Below, in pieces: positions 54,921 to 63,132 of a stretch of 64,000 nucleotides of DNA (positions within the stretch are counted from its first letter, which is position 1; each line of letters begins with the position of its first letter). The stretch lies in contig JAIOXZ010000005.1 in NCBI GenBank assembly GCA_021741355.1, positions 1 to 64,000 of the forward strand. Direction: 5' to 3'. Position numbers and translations under genes: made by a program. Source of the stretch: Caulobacter sp. GTDB taxonomy: Bacteria > Pseudomonadota > Alphaproteobacteria > Caulobacterales > Caulobacteraceae. The notes under the pieces were generated by a model. It was given only the letters and a program-made list of their open reading frames with translations. It made no database searches and was not told where the DNA came from.

Positions 54921-55313
54921 TCAGGGTTGCTTGGCTTTGTTCGGGTTGAAGAAGCTGAGTGCGATGTAGGCCAGGCCGATCACGGACGGGATCACGGCGA
55001 TGCCCAGCATCGGGTGGAAAGCTTCCGCTTCCTCGTAGCCGACCAGGAAGCCGAAGGCGGCCAGGCCCAGGCCGACGGCCAGCCAGATGATGCCGGTCCG
55101 CATGTCGCTCAGCGACGTCGGGGCGACCTTCACGTTCCGGGTCAGGGCGTCGATGACTTCAGGCGGCACCGGCTGGCCCTTGTCGATGGCCGCGCGCAGC
55201 GTGGACTGCATCTCGCGGCGTTCGCGGCTCTTGAGAATGGCCGGGACCACGACGATGGCGATCACCATGATGAACGGCATGCTCACGGCGACGAGGGGAA
55301 TGAGGTCTTGCAT
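54921..55313 (-). CDS. DUF6249-like membrane protein (module 1)
   Basis: This 130-residue protein has one N-terminal membrane segment (LIPLVAVSMPFIMVIAIVVV), a short charged cytoplasmic part (KSRERREMQSTLRAAIDKG, PPEVIDALTR), and two C-terminal segments. I associate it from memory with DUF6249, a family often encoded by ECF sigma genes. It is the first gene of module 1, 50 bases after the motif at 55363-55396. Confidence 0.8.
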   Translation of the reverse strand: MQDLIPLVAVSMPFIMVIAIVVVPAILKSRERREMQSTLRAAIDKGQPVPPEVIDALTRNVKVAPTSLSDMRTGIIWLAVGLGLAAFGFLVGYEEAEAFHPMLGIAVIPSVIGLAYIALSFFNPNKAKQP

Positions 55314-55362
55314 GAAACGCTCCTCGAACTCTGGGCGATGCGTGTTTGCGTTCGCCTTCTGA

Positions 55363-55396
55363 CTAGTAAGAGGCGCCGGTGAGGGCCAACGGATGC
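55363..55396 (-). promoter_or_regulatory. ECF-type promoter motif, module 1
   Basis: On the minus strand GCATCC (55391-55396) is followed after 18 bases by CTCTTACTAG (55363-55372), and then by TCAGAAGG. The same layout, GCATCC...CGACTACC with CAGAAAGG after it, lies at 56903-56933 before module 2. GCATCC-like -35 and short T/A-containing -10 elements are usual for ECF promoters. Confidence 0.5.
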
Positions 55397-55427
55397 GGTT
55401 CGCCGGATGAAATCTTCGTAACGCGAA

Positions 55428-55727
55428 CTACCGGCGAATGCCGTCGGGCCTCAGACCGTGACCGAACACCACAAAGGCCGCCGTCAGGGTCAGCAGGACG
55501 GCCGCCGGAAGAAGGGTTTGGGCCAGCGGTTCGATGATCGCGCTCAGCGCCGGCGCGCAGGCCCACAGGCCCGCGGCGGCGGCGGCCGCGAAGACCGCGC
55601 TGGTCGAGAGGCGCGTGGCCAGTTCGCGGCGGGCGACCCGCCCCATCACGGCGCCGACGAAGGCGAGGTCCTGTCGCGGCGCGGCCTCTTCCCCGAGGAA
55701 GGCGGCGAGGCGTTGTTCAGCCGTCAT
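55428..55727 (-). CDS. Small membrane protein coupled to sigma factor 2, candidate anti-sigma
   Basis: The 99-residue protein begins in an ATGA overlap with the sigma gene. The N-terminal part (MTAEQRLAAFLGEEAAP, AFVGAVMGRVARRE) shares an F-x2-E, F-x3-V-x2-R-x2-R pattern with the partner of sigma 1. Two membrane segments follow (VFAAAAAAGLWACAPALS and LLPAAVLLTLTAAFVVFG). I infer an anti-sigma role from position, size and topology; no known anti-sigma domain is visible. Confidence 0.68.
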   Translation of the reverse strand: MTAEQRLAAFLGEEAAPRQDLAFVGAVMGRVARRELATRLSTSAVFAAAAAAGLWACAPALSAIIEPLAQTLLPAAVLLTLTAAFVVFGHGLRPDGIRR

Positions 55728-56239
55728 GGCCTGTCTCCCAACACACTGAGCAGTTTATCCCGTCCGCGCGCGACATGCGACTTGATCGTGCCGAGCGGCA
55801 GGCCCAGCGCCTCGGCCGCCTCGGCGTGCGTCCAGGCCTGGGCCATGCAGAGCGCCACGGCCGCCCGCTGGTCCGGCGGCAGGCCGGCCATGGCCGCCTC
55901 CAGCGCCATCCGGTCCGCCGGATCAAGACCGCTGCCGCCCTCCCCCTCCCGGTCCTGCGTCCAGTCATGGTCGCGGCGCGCGGACCGGGCGGCGGAGCGG
56001 ACATGGGTCAGAGCCTTGCGCCAGGCGATGCCGTAGAGCCAGGGCCGGAAGCCCTCGTCGTCCCGCAGGCGGTCCATGCTGGACCAGGCGGTCACCAGCG
56101 CCTCCTGCGCCAGGTCGTCGGCGTCCGCCCCGGCCGTGCGGCGCAGAAAGGCGCGCAGGCCCTGCTGGTGCCGCTCCACAAGCCGTCCGAAGGCGATCTG
56201 CGAGCCGGCCCGGGCCGCCCTGACCAGGGGCGCGTCCAT
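55724..56239 (-). CDS. ECF-type RNA polymerase sigma factor (module 2)
   Basis: This 171-residue sigma has region 2 (IAFGRLVERHQQGLRAFLRR, DDLAQEALVTAWSSMDRL, FRPWLYGIAWRKALTHVR) and region 4 (LPPDQRAAVALCMAQAWTHA, LGLPLGTIKSHVARGRDKLL). It is related to but clearly distinct from the sigma of module 1. It lies three bases after the 137-residue membrane protein gene and overlaps the 99-residue partner gene. Confidence 0.92.
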   Translation of the reverse strand: MDAPLVRAARAGSQIAFGRLVERHQQGLRAFLRRTAGADADDLAQEALVTAWSSMDRLRDDEGFRPWLYGIAWRKALTHVRSAARSARRDHDWTQDREGEGGSGLDPADRMALEAAMAGLPPDQRAAVALCMAQAWTHAEAAEALGLPLGTIKSHVARGRDKLLSVLGDRP

Positions 56240-56242
56240 CCG

Positions 56243-56656
56243 TCAGTCCTTCGGGGTCCGCATCGTCAGCGTCGCGACCAGCGAAGCCAGGCACAGGGCG
56301 CCCATCACGAAGGTCACGATCACGAAGGCGGGGCCTGCCTCGTAGATGTCCGTCGCCGCCGCGTAGCCGAAACCGGCCGCAAGCGACCCGAACAGGACTA
56401 CCTGGTACCAGCCGCCGTAGCCGCGGCGGCCCCGGGATTCCCGGTAGTTGTAGCCATAGGCGTCGTCGTGCGCGGACGGGGCGTTGAGCTTGTCCAGCAG
56501 TCCGGCCGGCGGCTCGCGGCCGCTTGCGGCATAGGACTTGATGATGTCGATGTTGTCGCGGTGCTTGCGGTAGTTCAGCCAGCTCTGCCAGCCGCCCATG
56601 ATGAACCAGGCCAGCGGGAACATCAGCCACCAGTAGGAGCGGAACAGGTCTTCCAT
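56243..56656 (-). CDS. Three-segment membrane protein, paralogue of the next gene (module 2)
   Basis: The 137-residue protein opens MEDLFRSYWWLMFPLAWFIM, then SYAASGREPPAGLLDKLN, almost the same as the 65-residue protein at 56662. It then adds a Tyr/Arg/Gly-rich linker (YGYNYRESRGRRGYGG) and two more membrane segments. I do not recognise a named family. It lies between its short paralogue and the sigma gene, with gaps of five and three bases. Confidence 0.75.
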   Translation of the reverse strand: MEDLFRSYWWLMFPLAWFIMGGWQSWLNYRKHRDNIDIIKSYAASGREPPAGLLDKLNAPSAHDDAYGYNYRESRGRRGYGGWYQVVLFGSLAAGFGYAAATDIYEAGPAFVIVTFVMGALCLASLVATLTMRTPKD

Positions 56657-56661
56657 GGCGA

Positions 56662-56859
56662 TCAGGCCTCCGTCTTGTTGCGGCCGCCGAGCTTGTCGAG
56701 CAGGCCCGCGGGAATCTCCTTGCCGCTGGCGGCGTAGGACTTGACCAGATCGACCACGTCACGACGGCTCTGGTGGCGCAGCCACGCGCGCCAGCCGGCG
56801 ATGATGAACCAGGCCAGCGGGAACAGCAGCCACCAGTAGGAACGGAACAGGTCTTCCAT
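56662..56859 (-). CDS. Short single-segment membrane protein, paralogue (module 2)
   Basis: This 65-residue protein has one membrane segment (YWWLLFPLAWFIIAGWRAW) and a short helix with SYAASGKEIPAGLLDKLGG. It matches the first 60 residues of the neighbouring 137-residue protein, so the two arose by duplication. It is the first gene of module 2, with GGAGG upstream of the ATG and an ECF-type promoter motif 44 bases before it. Confidence 0.75.
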   Translation of the reverse strand: MEDLFRSYWWLLFPLAWFIIAGWRAWLRHQSRRDVVDLVKSYAASGKEIPAGLLDKLGGRNKTEA

Positions 56860-56902
56860 GATTTGCCTCCAGCCCCGGCGCGATCATCGCGCCTTTCTGT
56901 GA

Positions 56903-56933
56903 GGTAGTCGCCGCCCACCCGGGAACTGGATGC
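56903..56933 (-). promoter_or_regulatory. ECF-type promoter motif, module 2
   Basis: On the minus strand GCATCC (56928-56933) and CGACTACC (56903-56910) are 17 bases apart, with CTCACAGAAAGG following. The element matches that at 55363-55396 in both blocks and in the downstream AGAA(A)GG. Confidence 0.5.
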
Positions 56934-56963
56934 AGCCCGGCGAAACTTTTTTCAGGCCGGCGG

Positions 56964-57341
56964 TCAAACCACCGCGATCCACTGCCTCAGCACCGCCTTG
57001 AACGCCGGCAGGTTCGCCCGGAACGCGTCCCCGGCGCCGAGCGTGGCCATGCAGCGATCCTTGCCGAGCCATTTGAGCAGGCCCTCTGGATCTTCGATCA
57101 TCGGCTTTTGCAGGTCCGGCCGCACCTTGGCGCCCAGGTGCAGGATCACCTGAAGGCTGCCGGTCGAGCGCAGGTTGATCGTGGCGAAGTCGTCAGTGGT
57201 GCGGAAGGTCGGCGACTTCCACTTGATCCCTTCCCCGATCTCGGGCCCCAGTCCGAGGATGAGCGCGCGCACGCTCTCGATCTCGGCCTTCATCGGGTGG
57301 TCGAGATCGGCGATGAAGGCGGCGACCACAGAGTCCATCAA
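56964..57341 (-). CDS. DUF1801 domain protein
   Basis: This cytosolic protein of 125 residues has the DUF1801 (YdhG-like) outline: VRALILGLGPEIGEGIKWKSPTF and LQVILHLGAKVRPDL. The function is unknown; members are small and often stress-linked. The start is the ATG at 57341, with a second Met directly after. It is not closely coupled to its neighbours. Confidence 0.82.
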   Translation of the reverse strand: MMDSVVAAFIADLDHPMKAEIESVRALILGLGPEIGEGIKWKSPTFRTTDDFATINLRSTGSLQVILHLGAKVRPDLQKPMIEDPEGLLKWLGKDRCMATLGAGDAFRANLPAFKAVLRQWIAVV

Positions 57342-57427
57342 GGTCTCCGGCAGAAGGACAACCTGGCCAGTCTATCCCGCTTTCAGACCGCCGTTCATCC
57401 CGTCAGACTCGAGCCCGGTCCTGATCG

Positions 57428-57781
57428 TCAGGCCCTGTCGAAAAGGGCGGCGTAGATATCCGGCTTGAACCCCACCGTCAGGACGCCGTCCACGTCCAGA
57501 ACCGGGCGTTTGATCATCGAGGGCTGGGCCAGCATCAGGGCGATGGCCTTCGCCTGATCGAGGCCGGTCTTGTCTGCGTCGGGCAGCTTGCGGAACGTCG
57601 TACCGGCGCGGTTGAGCAGCACCTCCCAGCCCACCTGTCCGGCCCAGTGCTCAAGGGTCGCGCGGTCGATCCCGGCGACCTTGTAGTCGTGGAAGGCATA
57701 GGCCACGCCAGCGCTATCCAGCCAGTCACGGGCCTTCTTCATGGTGTCACAGGCCTTGATGCCGTGAAGGGTGGTGGTCAT
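57428..57781 (-). CDS. ArsC/Spx-family protein (YffB-like)
   Basis: This protein of 117 residues has a thioredoxin-like fold with GIKACDTMKKARDWLDSAG near the start, carrying a single Cys at the position of the ArsC active site, and ALMLAQPSMIKRPVLDVDG with the conserved Lys-Arg-Pro. YffB-type proteins are glutathione-dependent reductases or of unknown role; arsenate reduction is not implied. No ars genes are nearby. Confidence 0.85.
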   Translation of the reverse strand: MTTTLHGIKACDTMKKARDWLDSAGVAYAFHDYKVAGIDRATLEHWAGQVGWEVLLNRAGTTFRKLPDADKTGLDQAKAIALMLAQPSMIKRPVLDVDGVLTVGFKPDIYAALFDRA

Positions 57782-57846
57782 GGAGCCTCAGCTGAACTCG
57801 AAGGTGGAACGCACAGGTCGAGTATGATCACCGTCGGCGCTCGCGG

Positions 57847-58920
57847 TCAGGTCTGATCAGGCGCCGCGTCGACGCGGGCGAAGAAGACGGTCACCCGCAT
57901 ACCCTGACCGGCGCGCGACTCCACTTCAACCGTCGCCCGGGCGTTCTGCCGCAACGACTGCACGATCAGAACTCCCAGCCGGCCGGGCTTGGGCCAGACA
58001 GCGCCTTCGGCGAGGCCAATGCCATCGTCGGAGATGATCACCCGGCAGCCGGTCTCGTCGATCAGACTATGAAGGCTGATCGTGCCGCCGTCCCTGCCGA
58101 CGAAGGCGTGCTTGAGCGAGTTGGTCAGCACCTCGTTGACGACCAGCCCCGCCGGCATGGCGACGTTGATGGACACCGGCCAGGTGTCGACCTGCAGATT
58201 GAGGTGGATCCCCTCGATCGCATGCGCCTGCATCACTGCCGACGCGATCTGGCTCAGATAGACGCCCAGGTCGACGCTCTCGCCGAAGGAGTCCGCCGAC
58301 AGGGTCTGGTAGAGGATCGCCAGCGCGCCGACCCGTCCGGCAAGGCGATCGAACGGCTCCCCTGCATCCCGATCGGGCGTGTTGCGCGCCTCCAGCCGGA
58401 TCAGCGCCGTGATCATCTGGAGATTGTTCTTCACCCGGTGCTGCAGCTCCTGCAGCAGGACGTCCTTCTCCTGGACCAGCAGTTCGAGTTCGGCCCGGTC
58501 GCGCGGACCGATCTCCGCCAGGGCGACCAGCCGGAACATCGGTCGGCCGGCGTCGTCCTGGATGATGTTGGACCAGGCGTCCACGGCGACCGGGCCGTCC
58601 TCGCCGTCGAGGTTGAAGGCCCCGATGTAGTCCTCGTCAGCGGCGATCGCGTCGCTGAGATTGCGGCCGGCTGCGGCTGACGCAATCGCGTTCAGGACGC
58701 CCCAGGGACGGCCCTGCACCGACGCAGCGGCCTGTCCGGTAAGACGCTCGAATTCGATGTTGGCGTAGGTGACCCGCTCCGACGGATGCAGTTCGGCCAC
58801 CGCCACCGCCAGCGGCATGTGGTCGAGGAACTGCTTGAACCGGTCGCTTTCCAGCGCCTCGGCAAGGTTCGGGGTGTCGAGAAGGGAACCGGGCGCGGGC
58901 TTGTCTTCGTCGGCAGACAT
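57847..58920 (-). CDS. HisKA_2-type sensor histidine kinase with PAS domain
   Basis: This soluble kinase of 357 residues (ATG 58920) has an N-terminal PAS domain (FKQFLDHMPLAVAVAELHPS to about 140), the HisKA_2 phosphoacceptor box LQELQHRVKNNLQMITALI with H161, and an ATPase domain with VVNEVLTNSLKHAF and ISDDGIGL. No LOV cysteine motif is seen in the PAS region. No response regulator is adjacent, so it is an orphan. The open frame extends 38 codons upstream without domain similarity. Confidence 0.9.
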   Translation of the reverse strand: MSADEDKPAPGSLLDTPNLAEALESDRFKQFLDHMPLAVAVAELHPSERVTYANIEFERLTGQAAASVQGRPWGVLNAIASAAAGRNLSDAIAADEDYIGAFNLDGEDGPVAVDAWSNIIQDDAGRPMFRLVALAEIGPRDRAELELLVQEKDVLLQELQHRVKNNLQMITALIRLEARNTPDRDAGEPFDRLAGRVGALAILYQTLSADSFGESVDLGVYLSQIASAVMQAHAIEGIHLNLQVDTWPVSINVAMPAGLVVNEVLTNSLKHAFVGRDGGTISLHSLIDETGCRVIISDDGIGLAEGAVWPKPGRLGVLIVQSLRQNARATVEVESRAGQGMRVTVFFARVDAAPDQT

Positions 58921-59071
58921 CGTCGCTGGAGCCTCTGGAGTCCGACAAGACGGGATTTCAACGCACCGGACCCGTTTCGGGTATGCGCCGCTTTGCCGCT
59001 GCAAAGAAGTCCCTTGCCCGTTTGCGACGACCACAAGGCAGTGTCGCGCCTGAACGCCGCGTGAACCCGAT

Positions 59072-60463
59072 CTACCGCCGCGAGGGGAACTGCCGGCGGG
59101 CGGTCAGCCGGGTGACGAACGCCTCGTGGCTCTCGATGCCGTCCAGGTCACCGATCCGGCGGGCCAGAGCCTCGGCCTCGTCCGCCAGCGGCTCGGCGTC
59201 GTCGCGGGTGCGGTGGTCGCTCCACAAGAGGGTGATCGCCGTCCGCAGCAACACCAGCGCCGCGCGGGGATAGCGGCCCTCCAGACGCGCGGACCATTCC
59301 GCCAGGTCGGCGGGGCCGCCGGCGACCTCGTCCCGCCGCGCCATGATCATGGCCGCCGCCTCAGGCAGGGCCGGCCAGCCCATCAGAAACGCCAGACCAT
59401 CGCCGAAGGACGGGTATCGCGCGGCGACCTCGAACGCCCGGTCCATCGCCTCGACGTCATCAAAGTCTGGCAACGCCTTCAAAAACCGGCGCAGCTGGGC
59501 GTCTGACAAGGTGCGCTCGAACGTCGCCCAGCGCTCCTCATGGGCGGCCTTCGTCTCGCCGGCCTTGTCCAGGGTTTCGATCCAGACCGCGTACCAGGGC
59601 TCGGCGGCGGGATCGGGACGACCGTCGAGGCCGCGCGCCCGATTGCGCGGGTCGGCCGCCTGAAGGGTCGCCAGCGCCTCGTCGACCCGGCCGGCCGTCA
59701 GCAGACGCCGCCCCACCGCCGCCGCGGTTCCCGGATCGTGGCGCAGGGTGGCGGGGACCGTCTCCAGAAAGGCGTCCACGTCACCGGCGGCATCCGCCAC
59801 CGCGCGGATGACCCGCGCCGAAGGCTTGAACGCCGGGCGCGCGGCGATACGGGCGTTCAGCTCGGCCAGCACGGCCGCGCCGAAGCCTGGACCGAAGGCC
59901 GTCAGCGCCAACCCCAGCCGCTCGCCCCAGGCCGTTGTCGCGCGGAACAGCATGTCGGCCACCTCCCCCGCTAAGGCGATGTCAGCCGGTGCGCGCGGCG
60001 CGAGGAGGGCCATGTCGCCGGCCGCCTCGACAAAGACCTGGTCCAGCTCGCCCTTCGGATCCTTGACCCGGGCGAACAGGTCGTCGGCGAGGCCAAGGAA
60101 CGCCCAGAGCCGCCGCGTGGCGATGCCGGCGTCGAGATCGCCCAGGCGACCCGCGATCATCCGGCGCAGCACGTGCAGATCGAGGATGAACTCCGGCCGC
60201 TTGCGCCAGGAGATCTTCGCCCGGCTCCCGGCGATCATCGCCAGTCGCTTGTCGACCTCCTCGGCCAGGGCTTCGGCGCCGCTCTCGGCGGCCAGCTCCA
60301 TGCGCAGCCGCCGCTTGAGCGCCGGCTGGCTGTCGCTGAGTTCGAGCAACAGCGCCGCCAGGGCCTCGGCGCCCAGCGCCTCGAGGTTGGCCGCCGTCAG
60401 TCGCCGGCTCGAGGCGGGAGCCTTCCTGGCCTTGGCGCCCGCGCGGACGACGGCTTCAGCCAT
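59072..60463 (-). CDS. DUF6880-like hypothetical protein
   Basis: The 463-residue protein is nearly all helical and rich in Ala/Leu/Arg. It begins with a basic segment and the pattern LTAANLEALGAEALAALLLELSD, and contains KRLAMIAGSRAKISWRKRPE and paired helices such as RLLTAGRVDEALATLQAAD, resembling TPR-like repeats. I associate it from memory with DUF6880, whose function is unknown. No signal or membrane segment is seen. Confidence 0.75.
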   Translation of the reverse strand: MAEAVVRAGAKARKAPASSRRLTAANLEALGAEALAALLLELSDSQPALKRRLRMELAAESGAEALAEEVDKRLAMIAGSRAKISWRKRPEFILDLHVLRRMIAGRLGDLDAGIATRRLWAFLGLADDLFARVKDPKGELDQVFVEAAGDMALLAPRAPADIALAGEVADMLFRATTAWGERLGLALTAFGPGFGAAVLAELNARIAARPAFKPSARVIRAVADAAGDVDAFLETVPATLRHDPGTAAAVGRRLLTAGRVDEALATLQAADPRNRARGLDGRPDPAAEPWYAVWIETLDKAGETKAAHEERWATFERTLSDAQLRRFLKALPDFDDVEAMDRAFEVAARYPSFGDGLAFLMGWPALPEAAAMIMARRDEVAGGPADLAEWSARLEGRYPRAALVLLRTAITLLWSDHRTRDDAEPLADEAEALARRIGDLDGIESHEAFVTRLTARRQFPSRR

Positions 60464-60493
60464 GCGGCCGCCGGGGACCCGGGATGACGCGCA

Positions 60494-61999
60494 TCACGGT
60501 GCGACGACGCGGAAATTCAGCGCCTGCAGCGCCGGGGACGGGGTCGGCGCCAGCAGCAGCACACCCTCGATCCGGCCCTTCGCGCAGGTCCAGGTGAACG
60601 TCCCCTGCATGGCGGTGACAGCGGTGATCGGCTCGGCGGCCGGACAGTCGCCGACCTCAGCCTTCAGCCTCGCCAGTTCGGCGGCCCAGTGCGCCTCGTC
60701 ACGATCCATCAGGAAGTTCATCGCCAGCCCGTCCTTCGACCCGGACACCGAGCCGGTCGCCCAGACCGCGCGGGCGATCTCATAGCCGGCCGCGACGCCC
60801 TGGCTTGTCGCCGCCCCCCGGTCAGGGAAGGCCCCGGTCGCCTGCAGCGTCAGCGCGACCTTCCAGACGGCGGACGACGGACCGGCGTAGGTCCGGTTGG
60901 AGAAGGCGAAGATGCCGATCCCCTTGTCGGGCAGCAGCATCACGTTCGAGCCGTAGCCCGGATAGCCGCCGCCGTGCTGGAGCGCGCGGCCCAGCTCGCA
61001 ATCGCTGATCACGGTCCAGCCCATGCCGTAGGCGCGCGCCGCCCGGCAGGGTGTTCCTTCCGGGAGCGTGGGCCGCATGCCGCCGCTGGGGAAGTTGGAG
61101 CCCTCGACGATCTCCCGCACGGTCGCGCGCGCCACCGGTCCGGTCTGCGCCTCGTCCCGCGCCGGCCAGGCCGAGAGCAGGAAGGCGACCCAGCGCGCAT
61201 AGTCGTTGGCGCTGGTCTCCACGCCGCCCATGGCGCCGAACACGCCGTCGGCCATGTCCGGCTCGCGAAGCCAGCCCGCGTCCTGCCAGCGATAGCCGAG
61301 CGCCCGGCGGTCGGCGGGCGACCGGCTGACGTCGTAGCCGGTCGACGCCATGCCGAGCGGGGCCATGACGCTGTCGCGGATGTAGGCCTGATAGGGCTTG
61401 CCGGAGACATTGCCGATGATCCGCCCAAGCAGGGCGTAGCCGAAGTTGGAATACTCCATCGCCACGCCAGGCGGCCGCGAGAAGGGCACGCCGGCCTTGA
61501 GCATCCGCGTGAACGCCGCTTCCGGCAGGGGCTGCTGGCGATCGCCCCAGGGGTCGTCGGTCACCAGGCCGGCGGTGTGATTGAGCAGGTCGCGGACCCG
61601 GATCTTGCGGCTGTCGCCGGTCGGATAGGTCCAGCCGCGCATCTCCGGCACATAGGTCTCCGCCGGCGCGTCCAGTGACAGCCTGCCCTCGTCCGCCAGC
61701 TTCAGGATCGCCAGCGCCGTAAACGCCTTGCTCATCGAGGCGATGCGGAACAGCGAGTCGGCGGTGACCGGTCTCTTCGAGTCGAGGTCCTGGACCCCCT
61801 GCCCCCGCACGACGACCAGCTTCCCGTCGATGACGATCCCGTAGACCAGGCCGGGGACATGGTTCTCCAGCCGCCAGTCCGCGAAGATGCGGTCAACAGC
61901 CGCGAGGGTCGCCGCGTCGGGCTCTGCCGCAAGCGCGGTCGCGGGCGCGCCGAGGAGGAAGAGGGCCGTCAGGGCCAGGGCCGATATCCGCTTCAGCAT
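60494..61999 (-). CDS. Exported serine hydrolase, beta-lactamase/class C fold
   Basis: This 501-residue protein has a signal peptide (MLKRISALALTALFLLGAPA), a class-C beta-lactamase-like domain with S88-M-S-K (FRIASMSKAFTALAILK) and the YSN motif (MEYSNFGYALLG), and an extra C-terminal domain of about 110 residues. GGGYPGYGSN probably supplies the third motif. It may be an esterase or peptidase; true beta-lactamase activity is not implied. Confidence 0.88.
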   Translation of the reverse strand: MLKRISALALTALFLLGAPATALAAEPDAATLAAVDRIFADWRLENHVPGLVYGIVIDGKLVVVRGQGVQDLDSKRPVTADSLFRIASMSKAFTALAILKLADEGRLSLDAPAETYVPEMRGWTYPTGDSRKIRVRDLLNHTAGLVTDDPWGDRQQPLPEAAFTRMLKAGVPFSRPPGVAMEYSNFGYALLGRIIGNVSGKPYQAYIRDSVMAPLGMASTGYDVSRSPADRRALGYRWQDAGWLREPDMADGVFGAMGGVETSANDYARWVAFLLSAWPARDEAQTGPVARATVREIVEGSNFPSGGMRPTLPEGTPCRAARAYGMGWTVISDCELGRALQHGGGYPGYGSNVMLLPDKGIGIFAFSNRTYAGPSSAVWKVALTLQATGAFPDRGAATSQGVAAGYEIARAVWATGSVSGSKDGLAMNFLMDRDEAHWAAELARLKAEVGDCPAAEPITAVTAMQGTFTWTCAKGRIEGVLLLAPTPSPALQALNFRVVAP

Positions 62000-62280
62000 A
62001 CGCCGCTTCCCGACTGGACTTCAGGGTGCCTGTCCAACGGGCTATCATCCCGCTGGCCCAGCGTCGAGGAACCCCGGGACAGGCGGGCGCAAACCCGGCT
62101 GAGCAGCGACAGATCCACCCTGCCATCCTGACGACGGCAATGACGCCCTACATTTCATTGAAGGACCGGTCGGTCGGCGGCGGGCGGCGATTGCAGACGG
62201 AGGCGCTTGCTGGCGCGGCGGCGAGGCGTCAGGATTTGGACGCCTTTGAAGTGCGACAGCCGGCCGGGACAGACGGAGCC

Positions 62281-63093
62281 ATGACAGATCAAGACTGGCC
62301 TGCCATGCGCGAGGCCTTCGCCCGCGACGGCGTCGTGCCCCTGCCCGGCGCCCTCGACCCCGGCCAGCTCGCCGCAGCGCTCAAGGCCTACGACTGGAGT
62401 CTGGCCAACCCCAGCCCCCGCGCCTCGCGCATCCGGCAGGCGACCGAGGGGACCTTTTTCAACGATCTGTTCAATCCCGACTGCCTGACCGGCTATCGCG
62501 ACATGCTGCAGGCCTCGCCCCTGCCCGCCCTGGTCGCCCGGCTCTGGGGCCATGGCCCGGTCTGGTTCATGTACGAGCAGGTGTTCCTCAAGGAAGGCGC
62601 GGAAGCGCGCCGCACGCCGTGGCATCAGGACTCGTCCTATCTGACGATCGCCGGGCCTGACCTCGCCGTGGTCTGGATCCCGTTCGAGCCGCTGCCCGCC
62701 TCGGCCTCCCTGGAGTTCGTCCGGGGATCACACAGAGGACCGCTCTACAACGGCTCCAGCTTCGCGCTGGGCGACGACACCGCGCCGCTGCATCCCCATG
62801 CGTCCCTGCCCCGCCTGCCCGACATCGAGGCGCAGCGGGACACCCACGACATCGTCTCCTGGGCTGTCGAGCCGGGGGACGTTATCGTCTTCCACCCGCA
62901 AATCCTGCACGGCGGCGCCCCGACCCACGGCGGCGCCCGGCGCCGGACCCTGACCCTGCGCTTCTTCGGCGAGAACAGTGTCTACGACCCGCGCGAAGGC
63001 GGCGCCGGCCCGCCGATCTCCGGCTTCCACAAGCGCATGAAGGCCGGCGACCGGTTCAGGGACCCGTCGTTCCTGCAGCTGGCGGGGACCTGA
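62281..63093 (+). CDS. Phytanoyl-CoA dioxygenase-family protein
   Basis: This cytosolic Fe(II)/2-oxoglutarate oxygenase has 270 residues from ATG 62281 (MTDQDWPAMREAF). Iron ligands are H115 and D117 in TPWHQDSSYLT and H210 in FHPQILHGGAP; an Arg pair near 221 (GARRRTLTLRFFG) would bind 2-oxoglutarate. The frame is open for 85 codons upstream, but without domain similarity. The substrate is unknown. The 281 bases between it and the divergent serine hydrolase hold no other gene that I can support. Confidence 0.88.
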   Translation: MTDQDWPAMREAFARDGVVPLPGALDPGQLAAALKAYDWSLANPSPRASRIRQATEGTFFNDLFNPDCLTGYRDMLQASPLPALVARLWGHGPVWFMYEQVFLKEGAEARRTPWHQDSSYLTIAGPDLAVVWIPFEPLPASASLEFVRGSHRGPLYNGSSFALGDDTAPLHPHASLPRLPDIEAQRDTHDIVSWAVEPGDVIVFHPQILHGGAPTHGGARRRTLTLRFFGENSVYDPREGGAGPPISGFHKRMKAGDRFRDPSFLQLAGT

Positions 63094-63132
63094 AAGCGGG
63101 GAAGGCGTCGGACATTGGACGACGCTGGGCGC

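Noticed and set aside
57428..57781. Arsenate resistance gene
   Set aside because: The protein is ArsC-fold, but the YffB-like sequence and lack of other ars genes do not support arsenate reduction.
60494..61999. Beta-lactamase resistance gene
   Set aside because: SxxK and YxN motifs are shared by esterases and peptidases; the extra C-terminal domain and chromosomal context do not indicate resistance.
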